A stretch of 64,000 nucleotides of DNA, taken from contig CM052358.1 in the NCBI GenBank assembly GCA_028551475.1, forward strand, positions 11,515,938 to 11,579,937, in the 5' to 3' direction. Origin of the DNA: Casuarina equisetifolia. Taxonomy: Eukaryota; Streptophyta; Magnoliopsida; Fagales; Casuarinaceae. Under the pieces are notes generated by a model. That model was given only the letters and a program-made list of their open reading frames with translations, did not search any database and was not told where the DNA came from. The stretch's first letter is position 1. Every line of letters begins with the position of its first letter. Made by a program: the position numbers and the translations under genes. This document shows, in pieces, positions 14,001-24,640 of the stretch.

Positions 14001-14653
14001 TCATCACTCTCCTCAATGCTGTTGGAACTCCAAGGTCTCTCTCCCGGCCAATATCCTCTCTCTCTTTCTTTTTTTCTTTTCCTTTTTAGCAGGCACTTTT
14101 CATTTGAAAAGTATTTTGAGGGCAAGTTATCTTCCAGATCATTCCACCTACTGATGTTCTGGATCCTCTTTGAGAACGTCATGTCTCTGCACCGGACCAA
14201 GGCCACACTTATAGGTCTGCTTGAGGCAGGGAAAGTCAATGAATGGGTTGTCACTGAGAAATTGGGAGATGCTCTCAAGACAAAAGTGGGTGGAAAAGCC
14301 CCCAAGAAACCTCGCTTCAGACTTGGAGAAAGGTACTATCTTATTGAATCTCTAACATGATGCCTTCAGAATCTTGATCTTTTAAATCTTATCTGCAAAA
14401 TTGGAATGCAGCAGTCAGTGAACTGTATCTAGTATGACAAATTGAGGATATGATGTTTATAGTTTTTGTTTCTTGATCGCATTCAAGCAGGCTCCACTTG
14501 CTAGAGCTTGCTGTCGGGGCGTATCTCTTCTTCTGCGGGTGCTACGATCTTGCGTTTGGAAAGAACCGCTACTTTATATACCTCTTCCTCCAGTCCTTTG
14601 CCTTCTTCGTTGCAGGGATTGGCTATGTTGGCACCTTTGTCCCCAACCTTTAG
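11093..14653 (+). CDS. CSLA: Glucomannan 4-beta-mannosyltransferase (cellulose synthase-like A)
   Basis: Nine exons: 11093-11422, 11512-11610, 12192-12444, 13047-13157, 13259-13395, 13601-13714, 13835-14034, 14138-14332, 14491-14653. Together they give 533 residues, the usual length for CSLA proteins of the CSLA9 type. The enzyme is a Golgi membrane GT2 glycosyltransferase. It polymerises GDP-mannose and GDP-glucose into the beta-1,4 mannan/glucomannan backbone of hemicellulose. An N-terminal membrane segment (about residues 38-60) is followed by the catalytic domain. The GT2 signature is complete: VLDDSTDP (Asp135/136), FDADF (Asp195/197), TTVEDMD (Glu288-Asp289) and QQHRW (325-329). Hydrophobic segments form the C-terminal channel region, ending ...VGTFVPNL. 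The start was chosen because [16 protein letters not shown] opens directly into the conserved N-terminus. All junctions are GT-AG and the frame is unbroken, so the gene looks functional. Assignment to CSLA is near certain; the exact paralogue number is not. Confidence 0.96.
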
Positions 14654-15370
14654 AAGAGCTTGTTTGGGAAACAATAATCACAAGATAGCATTCAACAACT
14701 CCTCGGATCCTCTCCAACAAAACATTCAAATGCGGTTCTTCAGGAGCTTCTTTCATTCAGATAGTTTCTGCTTCATATTGTTTAAAAGAGTGGTGATTCT
14801 TTTCTTGTAAACAATCATTTTAAATTATTCTCATTTTTAAACTCAAAAGGAAATGTAAATCCTTACATCAGAAGTTCATTGTTATGGAAAGGTGCAATAA
14901 ATTTTGATTGGGAATGAAAAAGGTAGCAAGAGGGAGTGATATATTAGTTTTCTTCAAATTTTCTTGTAACTAGACTTATTTTGCTGTGTTACAAAACTTG
15001 TTTATGTTGTGAAAAAAAAAAAGGAAACTATCAAATGATGATGAGTAAAGAACTAAAACCATTAGACCAAGCACTAATGGCAAGGTAAGTTAACTACACC
15101 ATACGTTGTTTGATGTCGCCTTCATTAGTTTTTGCAAAATATACGTAGCTTTCCAGAAATAGTTAAAATAATTTTATTTTCTGATGCAATAGAACCCCTA
15201 ATTTTACAAATTTCAAGCCTAGGATACCCAAGAAGAAATGTGAAAGAACTCAAGCACACTTGTAATCTAATTTTGCATTTAGGACAGTAGTTGATTATAG
15301 AAGTCGACAATTGGATTGGTAAATATTATTTTAACAAAAATTGGTAAAAGAGGTCTACCTATGTAACATT
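14654..15370. other. CSLA 3' flank, no further gene
   Basis: AT-rich DNA after the CSLA stop codon, with an AATAAA-like stretch (gcaataaa) near 14894 that could serve polyadenylation. Nothing else is recognised. Confidence 0.5.
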
Positions 15371-15641
15371 GTCAAAAGTACTAATCTACAATTTAGAAGA
15401 AAAATGTTTTTTTAAACATTTTCAAGAGTTATGCTGCTTGCTTTTGGAATAAAAGTATGATTTGTGCACTACTTTCATAAACCTATATTAAAAACAATGG
15501 TTTATGTCGAAAGTACTAATCTACAATTTTAGAAGAAAAATGTTTTTTTAAACATTTTCAAGGGTTTATCCTACTTGCTTTTTGAATAAAAGTATGATTT
15601 GTGCACTGCTTTCATAAATCTATATTACAAAAAATGGTTTC
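15371..15641. repeat. 135-bp tandem duplication with internal palindrome
   Basis: Two head-to-tail copies begin at 15371 (gtcaaaagtactaatc) and 15506 (gtcgaaagtactaatc), period 135 bp, differing by a few substitutions and small indels. Each contains the self-complementary stretch AAAATGTTTTTTTAAACATTTT, which could form a hairpin. The duplication ends about 140 bp from the tRNA gene. Confidence 0.85.
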
Positions 15642-15780
15642 TAAAAGAAATTCTAGTCACAAAGTTAATCATTTCGAACTCTACAATTTTTCAGCATATT
15701 TAATCAATTTCTGGAGGGAATATTTTATTCAAAACTTGTAAGTGTCCAAGAAATTTTAATAAAACAAAGGTTAAGATTTG

Positions 15781-15863
15781 TGCTGGCTATGGGGTTCGAA
15801 CCCATGCGCACTTATGTGCAGAAGATCTTAAGTCTTCCCCCTTAACCTCTCGGGCAAACCAGC
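15781..15863 (-). tRNA. tRNA-Leu (anticodon TAA), nuclear type
   Basis: The minus strand folds into a complete class II cloverleaf of 83 nt including the discriminator A. The acceptor stem is GCTGGTT with AGCCAGC (one G-U pair). The anticodon stem GAAGA/TCTTC closes loop CTTAAGA with anticodon TAA. A long variable arm follows (TGCAC...GTGCGCA), then T-arm ATGGG-TTCGAAC-CCCAT. There is no intron, and a TTTT run follows downstream on the minus strand. The sequence is unlike plastid trnL-UAA, which carries a group I intron. It decodes UUA and appears functional. Confidence 0.93.
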
Positions 15864-17129
15864 GAAGCGTGATACGGCTTACTAAGTTAAAATATCAATT
15901 TGTGTATGAATGAAAATGTCAAACTACAACTAGAGGTCTGGACATTCTTTAAGTACAAACACCAAGGTGACCCACCAAATTCTAATCACAAACTTTGATG
16001 GACGTATGTAGGAGTATTTAATAATAGAATAAGGCGCTACATTTTGCGTTGACTGACGAAGTTCTATATTAGACCTCCCATGTAATGCCGAATGCGATAG
16101 AAGATCAACAAGGTCACACAAATATCATAGCTGTGTGCATTTTTTTAACCTTGGTCATGTGCATGATGTATAGTCCATCGACAATATCATTTCGTAGCCA
16201 AAAACAGAAAAAGGCGAGGGAAATTAAGAACCTATCTTGCGATATGGTCGAATTGGGCACTTATCGGAGTTGTCATTCATGAAAAATCTGCCATTGACTT
16301 TTTAAACATAAAAGTGAGGTAACCTAATCATGAAATTTTTGGTTGTGTTATTTGGATTTAAAGGAATTAAGGATTTATTAGTTGATCAAGTTTCCTCATT
16401 TACTTTTGTCGGCATAAAAATAAAGAAGTTACACCAACCCTTTCATATGAACTAGATAGCATGGAGCAACTCATGCGAATAGTGTTTAAGGAGTTACATG
16501 TGACAATTGAGAAACATATCTGATTTATGAAAAAATTATAGTTTTTATTTATTTATTTATTTAAAACACACACACATGCATGCATTTGGTGTCTTTTCTT
16601 CACTTCATTCTTTCTGAACAAGATTCATGAATATACTTGGTTTGGTTAGAATTCTCTTTTTGTTTATTATACTTTGTGCTTGTTGTACAATGGACTTAAT
16701 CAACATATTTTGAATCAATCTTGTTGCAATGAACTTTCATAAATTATTAATGCATACCCATAAATAGATTTATAATTGTATAAATGAATACATAGATGGA
16801 TACATAGATGAATACATATGTACATATATACTAAATATATGCATACATGCATGCGCACATATGATTACTATCACAACCAATCTAAATATGTATAACACAT
16901 AATTGGCTAGGTTGACCAAACAAACTTCACATATAGATATAGCATGATTGAGTGTGATGATTTGAGTGACATTTGAGAAATGGAGATGGTGACAGCCCTT
17001 GACAGAGGATCCATCTTGAAGAATACTAGCATCTACCACTTAAAAAGGAGACATTGAGCTATTAGAATTGCAAATCAAGGTTGGTGAGGAAAAGGTGGTT
17101 GGATTTTTCAATGACGTAGAGAGTTATCT
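15864..17129. other. Intergenic DNA
   Basis: AT-rich sequence with a short TTTA tetranucleotide run near 16541-16562. No gene, RNA or transposon signature is recognised. Confidence 0.5.
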
Positions 17130-17462
17130 CTTGGCATATTATGTGTATGTGAAAATATATGCATATATGCATCTATTTGGATGTAGGCATGCGAGAATAT
17201 GTATGCGTAGATGCCAAGAGGTAAGTATGTATGCATGTATGTGTGTATGTACATATGTATGCATATTTATATGCAAGCTTAAATGCAAGTAGATACATAT
17301 GCATTTATGTATATGTATATGCAAGTTTGTATGTGCATTTGTACATGTACATATGTTTGTATGCATGAATGCATATATGTATGTTAGTATGTATCCATGC
17401 ATGCAACTATATATGTATGTATGAAAGTATGGATGTGAGTATCTATATATGCATGTACTTGT
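17130..17462. repeat. ATGT/ATGC-rich degenerate microsatellite field
   Basis: About 330 bp dominated by imperfect tatg, catg and tgtatg units. The open frames across it on both strands are rich in Tyr/His/Met/Cys/Ile because of the repeat and are not genes. A weaker ATAC/ATAG-rich arm lies at 16770-16870. Confidence 0.85.
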
Positions 17463-19339
17463 CAAGAAAAATATTTCAAAAACACCCATTTTCCTCTTTT
17501 TGTCCTTTACGTAAATCCAACTAATTAAATTGAACTAAATGGACTAACAATAGCTTTTGAGAGTTGAGTGTCATGCATAATACTATTCAACAAACATACC
17601 ACCTTGAAATATGATAAAATGTGGTAAGTGAACACAAGACAAGGACTAAAAGAAACATAATTATTCTTGGTATGCCCTTATATAATCATCTAGAGTATAA
17701 AATGCTAACCAATCATTATCCCTAGAAGTATATGATGGATTATGAAGTAAATTAGTTTCCTTCAAGTTTCTTTTTGCTCTTAGTTACTACTATTAAAACT
17801 CTATTGCAAGGTCAACATCTCCATATACTTGTTCTAAAACTTGACATGATAACTGTAGGAATATCTCAAAAGCTCCGTCAGTCCAAGCATAACAGTAACT
17901 AAAAATCAAGATACCTCCATTAAGAGGAACAACAATTTTAAGGGAGAAAAAAAAAGGATAAAATGAGGCATGCCAATATCACTTGTATGACTTTCCAACT
18001 TTTTGACATCCTGTTCTTGCCATTACTATTTTGATGAACCCAATGTGGATAATATCTTCATTAGTTCCTCTTTTAGACTATGTGGTTATAGCTTTTGGTT
18101 GATGAGCTATTGCTGAAATATTAGCATCTACCTTTCAGAAATTATAGCTTATCTGGATGTTACCAAACTATAAATGTTCACCCACATTTATAGATTCTCA
18201 TTGTAGTAACAATATGTAAATGAAAAGTAGAAAAAATTGAACACAAGCCTTGATAATGATTGGCTTAGTTGGCTCATAATAAAGGTCTTCTTTTGTTCAC
18301 ACATTATTATAATGTTCTTCATCATGATAAGATCTGAAAAGCCATTTGTGTATTATACTTTAGTATCAAAACATCAACCCATTATTATAAGAGAAAGTGA
18401 TCACTAAATTGAGCTAAGAAGGATATATTGCACCTATCAATAACCGCAGGTACGTCCAAATTGAATTATTAAGCATGAAACATATATAAACATTTTACTG
18501 TAAGACTTTTGACACCAGTAAACAAAAAGTGGCTACCATGCCATATGACACTAAATGATGTATCTTCGGTGGATTGAAAAAATTGATGGGTATTGTTTGT
18601 CTCAGCGAGCAAATAAGGTATTTTAACTTGATTGCACATAATCTTTAGTAGTCAAAGATTAATGACAACCATTGAAAATAAGTGATTTATCCTCATTCTT
18701 TATTATTGTCTTCATCCCCTAACATAATCAAGTAGAGATGTGTAAGTTGCTTCTTTGTAGGGGGTAGAACAAAACAGATAATCCAACTAGCTTGCAAATA
18801 TATGGAGAACAATTTATAGCGAATAGCAATAAAATATAGTGGCTAAAAGCATCAAATTAAGTAGGTTTGACATTGAAAGGCCATAAATTGACCAGCTTTG
18901 TAGTATATTGCTAAATTAAATGGATCCATAGTGAGGTAAAAGCAAAGTTAGAAAAAGCTATAACCATCAAATAACCTCTTTCTTATTGATAGTTTCTTTT
19001 AAATAGACCTCGTGCTTGTTAAGCAGCATGTCCTTTCACTATTCCAAGATGTTTATTCACAAGAGCAAAAACAACAAAGAATGTATGTAGAATGCAATAA
19101 CTAAATAAGGTAGAAAAACACTATAAAATGTAGAGAAATTTTAAAAGGTGCAAAAGCATTTTTCTAAGAATGAAGACTCATAAGACTTGGATACTATTTA
19201 GCATTTTTCAACTAACAATGCCACTAACCTACCATTATTTATGTGTTGGATTAAGTACAGAATCCCTACAATAGAAAGTTAGTGGACTAAAGTGATACTT
19301 AAGTTTATATGGAGCAACCTTAGGGCTTTGTTAATCCTA
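17463..19339. other. Intergenic DNA
   Basis: AT-rich, stop-dense in all frames. It may contain the decayed upstream part of the copia element that becomes recognisable at about 19340, but I see no motif before that point. Confidence 0.45.
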
Positions 19340-20420
19340 CTCACCGTACTAATGTATGTTATCTCTATTGCTCTCTCTATGAACTTAAGTAGGCCTTTTG
19401 TGCTTGGTATTAGCAATTGAGCTTTTTCCTCATCTCCATTAGCTTTATCATCTCTGCAGCTTACACTTTATTGTTCACTTGCCACACTCCTTGGTACAAG
19501 ATCATTCTCCTAGTCTATGTTGATGATATTATCCTTACCAGGTCTTCCTAGGCCCCATTTGCTGCTCTTTTGTAGTTTTTTCAGTACAAATTTGTTCTCA
19601 AGGATCTTGATATTATTCATTACTTTTTTGAGGTTGAGGTATAACCCACTTTTGATGGTTTCCTTCTTCATCAGGCGAAGTTCACTCATGACATTCTTTC
19701 TCGTGCCAAGATGACTAGTGCCAAAGCTATCTTTACTCCATGTACCACGGACGAGCCCCTCTCCATTTGGCATGGCGAGTCCCTTGTTAATCTCACTCTT
19801 TACTATAGTATCGTTGGAGCTCTTTAGTATCTCACTCTCACTCACCCTGACATTGCCTATATAATCGACATTGCCTACCAATTCCTTCATTAACCTACCA
19901 TTAATCATTGTTAAGCGATCAAACATATTTTGCATGACTTAGTTGACATTCCTCGACTTGACCTTTGCCTTTCTCTCAGTCCCTCCACATCTCTTCATGA
20001 CTTTTTAGATGTTGGTTGGGCAGGTGACTGTGATGATCATTGCTTTGTTGGCGGAGTTCCCACAAGTAACACACCGTGGCTCACTTTAGCACAGTGGCCG
20101 AGTACAAGTCCCTTACTGACACCACTGTCCAACTCATGTGGATTGAGTATCTCCTTTGTGATCTTTGTGCTTTGCCTCCTCACCCACTGACTTTATGGTG
20201 CGACAATCTCTCTACTCTATACCTAATGGCAAATCTTATTTTTCATGCTTGTACTAAACATATTGAGATTGACTTCTACTTTATTTAGGAACATCTGGCC
20301 CATGGTAAACTTCATCTTTAGTTCATTTCCTCTATGGATCAACCTATTGATGTCTTCACTAAAGGCCTCTCCTTTGTTAGGTTTGTCCTCTTCGCTCTAA
20401 GTTGATGGTGCACTCTACCC
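19340..20420 (+). mobile_element. Ty1/copia retrotransposon relic (reverse transcriptase C-terminal part and RNase H)
   Basis: Broken plus-strand frames keep the order of a copia pol gene. A degraded LYxLKxAxxAWY motif near 19372 is followed by LLVYVDDII (the YVDD active site of reverse transcriptase) at about 19508. Then come THPDIAY at about 19833, an AEYKSL-like RNase H segment, LWCDNLSTLYL, HxxTKHIEIDFYF, and a final PIDVFTK segment near 20341. Many in-frame stops and frameshifts make it non-functional. The first part of pol, integrase and gag are absent, so it is a 3' fragment. LTRs were not identified. Confidence 0.88.
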
Positions 20421-21104
20421 TTTTAGCTTGCAGAGGGATGGTAAAGGACACATCAGCACCGTGTGTACTTGCCACATTAGTGCCTAATGCTACATCAAAC
20501 CACAGGCCACGTAAGCCTTAACCTTAGCGGAGATGAGCAACCCTACATGACCACATGACCCATTTTGTGACCCAACTACGACCTGTGATTGTCTTCGTCA
20601 AGGTCATCCAAATTTCTCTTGAGCGTTATTAGCTGATTTCTTTCCAAAGTTGTTTTGATTTGACTTGTAAATGTTTGATTTTGTAAATTGTGATATATAT
20701 CTATATATATATGTTAGATATGAAGAAATAGGAAATTATATGTATACAGATGACAAGAAATTATTACTTAAGATTCTCTACCACTGTTGAGATCTACAAA
20801 TCAATAGCTCCAAGATTTTTTTACCAATTATCACATTTATTGCTATTTATTATTATTGATTAGAAATCATGTGTAAAAGGAAGGTATGGTTCTATTTTGT
20901 AACAAGGAATGAAATTTATCTCGAGAATGTGTTTTCCTCTTATGTAACATTGTAATAGGGTTGGTTGGCCTTGTGACGATGGCAATTCCTCTTCCTTTTC
21001 TTTTCTCCTTTTATTTCTCTTTTGTCTCTTCGTTTTGTCTTCTCTTTTGTTCCCACCATCTAATCATGTTTTTTCAACAGACTACAAGGTTTAAGGCATT
21101 AAAG
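20421..21104. other. Intergenic DNA between copia relic and P450 promoter
   Basis: Possible decayed LTR sequence follows the relic. A short TA-rich stretch lies at about 20693-20711. No gene is recognised. Confidence 0.4.
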
Positions 21105-21714
21105 GTAACATCTTTCACATGAATAATGGAAAGGTGTTGCAGTGGTTTCTACCTAAGACTTAGAACCAGGGTAGGATGGACTTATTCTCTCGGAACACAA
21201 AATAATCACACTGTGAGGAATCATCGTGAGGTAATGCCAACACACAATCCCTTGTTCAATGCGTCTTCATAGAGTAGCTTTCAAATTGTGTTCTATAAAA
21301 ACAACCTAAAATCATTCGTTAGAAATAATTTCTCATCAATTGCTCAGACAAAACGGTTGTCTTTCTGTTCTTTTTCTCGTCTCTTCCTGCTGCAATCAGA
21401 ATTATTAAGTTCAAGAAGCAAAAGCAAGAGAGCCTGCTAGTTTCCTTTTCCATTGTTTATAAGCACTTGATAACTTTCTTTCGCTGACACAGTGACGGGG
21501 AAATGGAGCAAATTACACAATTATAGACTGACTTTTCGCATATCCCAGAGACTGATGATCAATGATTGCTGCTGACAGTCCACCCTTAACTGGTTGTGAG
21601 AAAGCTATTCTCCCGGCTTCTTACATCAAGCTTTACCAAAAGAATTTGAAAAAGACCTAGAAATCTATACCTAGCCAAAAATTCTCGTTGGAACCAACAC
21701 AGGAAGTAGAAGCC
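21105..21714 (+). promoter_or_regulatory. Upstream region of P450 copy 1, duplicated at 28770-29358
   Basis: From the shared AAAGGTAACA segment on, this region aligns base by base with the region before P450 copy 2. Compared with that copy, about 37 bp is missing just before the start codon. The lost bases include the TATAAAG seen at 29297 in copy 2. No other good TATA box stands at the right distance here. Confidence 0.75.
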
Positions 21715-23841
21715 ATGGAGTTGATATTTCTTCTTTGTAAGATCATGATCACAATTGCCTTGCTTGGTCTCGTTGGCATGTTAATACAGATGTGTGGTAT
21801 TCTAATATGGAAGCCAAAGAGGCTTCAATCAATGCTGCAAAAACAAGGGATAAAAGGCCCTCCGCCCTCATTTCTGCTTGGAAATATTGGCGAGATAAAG
21901 AAGATGAAATCCGGAGCCTCAAAGGTTCAACGAGTAGGGGAAGCAGTAACCCACAATTGCTCTTCCACAATCTTTCCATTCTTTGACGAGTGGAGAAAAA
22001 CATATGGTAATAACATCAGTTGCTGTTTTGGTTTCAATTCTTCTCTCCTTGAAGCGTCTAGATGGTTGTTTGTTATGGCTAATGCTATTCTAATGTTCAC
22101 AGGCTCAATATTTGTGTTCTCCCTGGGAAATCTACAAATACTACACATGAACGATCCTGACCTGGTAAAGGAAATAAGCACATGTACTTCCTTGGATTTC
22201 GGAAAGCCTTCCTATCAGTCCAGAGAGCGTGGTCCTCTGCTTGGCCGAGGGATTCTGACTTCAAATGGGGCCACATGGGCTCACCAGCGGAAAATCCTTG
22301 CTCCAGAACTATACATGGACAAGGTTAAGGTATGCTTGAAGTCAAACATACAGAAATGTAATTTTCCCCAAGTGTCACTTTAGCTCTTCTCTGAAACTCG
22401 TAGTTAATGCTAACAATTGAAATTAAAAGCTGAAAGGTCAATTGATTTAGTAATTTCACTATTGGGGCAATCTGCAGGGCATGATGAAAGTAATGGTGCA
22501 GTCCTCGATGACACTGGTGAACTCATGGAGTACAGCAAGTGAGGGGGGAATTGCAGATGTTCATATTGATGAATATATGAGAAGTTTTTCCGGAGATGTA
22601 ATATCAAAAGCCTGTTTTGGGAGCACCTATTCCAGTGGGGAAGAGATATTTTTAAAGCTTAGAGCACTTCAAGAGAATATGTCTAAAATGATTTTGTCCA
22701 ATGGCATTCCTGGACTGAGGTTTTTTATTTTTTTCCTTCCCAGACACTTACGTCTTCATTTCCCGAAAAAGCTTATAGAAACAGAGTGATTTTGGTGTTG
22801 CAATCAGGTATCTTCCGACCAAGAGTAACAGAGAAATATGGAGGCTAGAAAAAGAGGTCCGCGCTCTGATTCTCAAGGTTGCAAAGGAAAGGAAGGATTC
22901 AACATCAGATAATGATTTGTTACAGACGATCCTTGAAGCTGCCACCAACAGTAACTTTTCGCAAGATGAGAGAGACCGCTTCATCGTTGACAACTGCAAG
23001 AACATATACTTGGCAGGATATGAGACTACTGCTGTCGCCGCAACGTGGACCTTGATGTTGTTGGCCTCTAATCCAGAATGGCAAAACAAAGTTCGTACCG
23101 AGGTGCTCGAAGTTTGCAGGGGTCAAATGCCTGATGAGGAGATGATTCGCAAGATGAAAATGGTAAGGGCCATATTATCATCATATATGTACATTTTGTG
23201 TTCTCTTTCGATTTCAGTCGATATAAAAAGGAATAGAGAGAAACAAAAGAGAAGTGATAGATAGATAAACATGCCGGGTTTGGGGTCTAATTTCTATTGG
23301 TGCTTGTGTCTAACTGGAAGCCAAAACCAGGGATGTTCACAAGCTTTATCGACTATCCAGATATTCACTACCCAAAATTTTTGTATAACTCACAATAAGC
23401 TATAATTGATGACAGTTGACGATGGTGATTCATGAATCGTTGAGACTTTACCCTCCAGTGCCAGTGGTGTCCAGGGAGGCACTGCAAGACCTGAGGTTCG
23501 GAGATATTCGCGTTCCAAAAGGTGTCTATGTGTGGTCCTCGATTGTATCCTTACACCAAGACCCTGATATCTGGGGACCCGATGCCGACAAGTTTAACCC
23601 CGAGAGGTTTGCCAACGGCGTCAATGGGGCATGCAAGTTCCCTCATGTGTACATGCCATTTGGAGTTGGCCCAAGGACGTGTATGGGGCAAAACTTTGCC
23701 ATGGCAGAGCTTAAAATTCTCTTGGCTATAATTGTGTCCAGTTTCTCATTCTCCTTGTCACCCACATACAGGCATTCCCTTGCTCTGAGGTTGGTTATAG
23801 AGCCTGAAAATGGTGTCAATCTCCTTATTAAGAAGCTTTGA
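21715..23841 (+). CDS. Cytochrome P450, CYP714 family-like (array copy 1)
   Basis: Five exons: 21715-22006, 22103-22329, 22478-22719, 22808-23162, 23416-23841, giving 513 residues with clean GT-AG junctions. An N-terminal membrane anchor (about residues 5-28) is followed by the proline-rich hinge KGPPPSFLLGNI. The I-helix AGYETT is at about 323-328, ESLR of the K-helix at about 379-382, NPERF at about 433-437, and the haem loop PFGVGPRTCMG has its ligand Cys at about 461. It is an ER-anchored monooxygenase of the CYP72 clan. Known CYP714 enzymes oxidise gibberellins (16,17-epoxidation, 13-hydroxylation, carboxylation), and some CYP714E enzymes oxidise triterpenes; the substrate here cannot be read from sequence. 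The family call rests on overall similarity recalled to CYP714 proteins. It is the 5'-most gene of a tandem array. Its promoter lacks the TATA-like site kept by copy 2. Confidence 0.92.
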
Positions 23842-24169
23842 GGTACCTATAAGCAAACAAATTGATAGTTGGTTCTTGGGCAGTTATATTATTTGCTGGT
23901 GTAATAACCAATGATTTCGTGATATTTTGTGCTTGAACTTTGTTTCATTACGCGTACAATGCAGATACAAAAGTCAATGTGCAGATTTCGGCATACCCAG
24001 TGCTAGCACAAGCTTTGCACCACTATATCTTTCGGGCCCCCCCTTTTTTTTTTTTTCATGTTTGCATTTCCTGCCAGAAGAGCTCACGGCGTCAGTGTGG
24101 ATGCCTCAATCGCTAACGTTAATTAATTTTGATCTTCATGCTTAATTCACACTTCAGCCAAATCGTCGG

Positions 24170-24640
24170 AAGATGAATAGAGAACACAACACAACACGTC
24201 GGCAGCTTAGACAAGCAGCGAGACGAGTAAATTGTATAAACAACTGGATAATTGACAACGCTTTATTTGTAACATTCAACAGAGGAGGCTCTTACTCTAT
24301 TTCTAGTCCTTTCTTTAGGTTCTTTTGCTTTGTTCATCTTGCTTGTTGCTACTCTAGCTACTCTCTCTATTACTCTTTTTCAAGTGACAAGAAAAGATAA
24401 CCATAGACACTTGGTTGTTATCACCATAGCATTATAGAAAGAGGCATTTTAAGTGTTCCGTCTGCCAAATTTGGGGCATGGTTTGTTGACCCCTATCACG
24501 ACCAGAGACACGAAAGTTGGGGGCCTATTACTTATTCCTTTAATGAAACATTAGGACCTCTAATAATTTGACGAACAGACCTCTAATATCTTTATGGTTT
24601 TTCTTATTTGACGAAAAAAAAAATGCAGTATTGAGTGTAA
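24170..24640. repeat. Partial copy of dispersed 'block D' repeat
   Basis: The stretch from about 24233 (aactggataattgacaacg) to about 24600 matches 32890-33230 and 41020-41340. These include the shared segments GATAAGAAAAGATAACCAT, GCATTATAGAAA and AATTTGACGAA, with small indels. It lies 3' of P450 copy 1, just as the other copies lie 3' of P450 units. Confidence 0.75.

Noticed and set aside
13817..14305. 162-codon minus-strand open frame
   Set aside because: Antisense of CSLA exons 7-8 and their intron; the plus strand carries the conserved enzyme.
15781..15863. Plastid-derived tRNA insertion
   Set aside because: Plastid trnL-UAA has an intron and a different acceptor stem; this gene is intronless and of nuclear type.
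17139..17489. 116-codon Tyr/His/Ile-rich minus-strand frame
   Set aside because: Produced by the ATGT-type microsatellite; no sequence complexity of a real protein.
19510..19935. 141-codon minus-strand open frame
   Set aside because: It is the antisense shadow of the copia reverse-transcriptase relic, whose motifs read on the plus strand.
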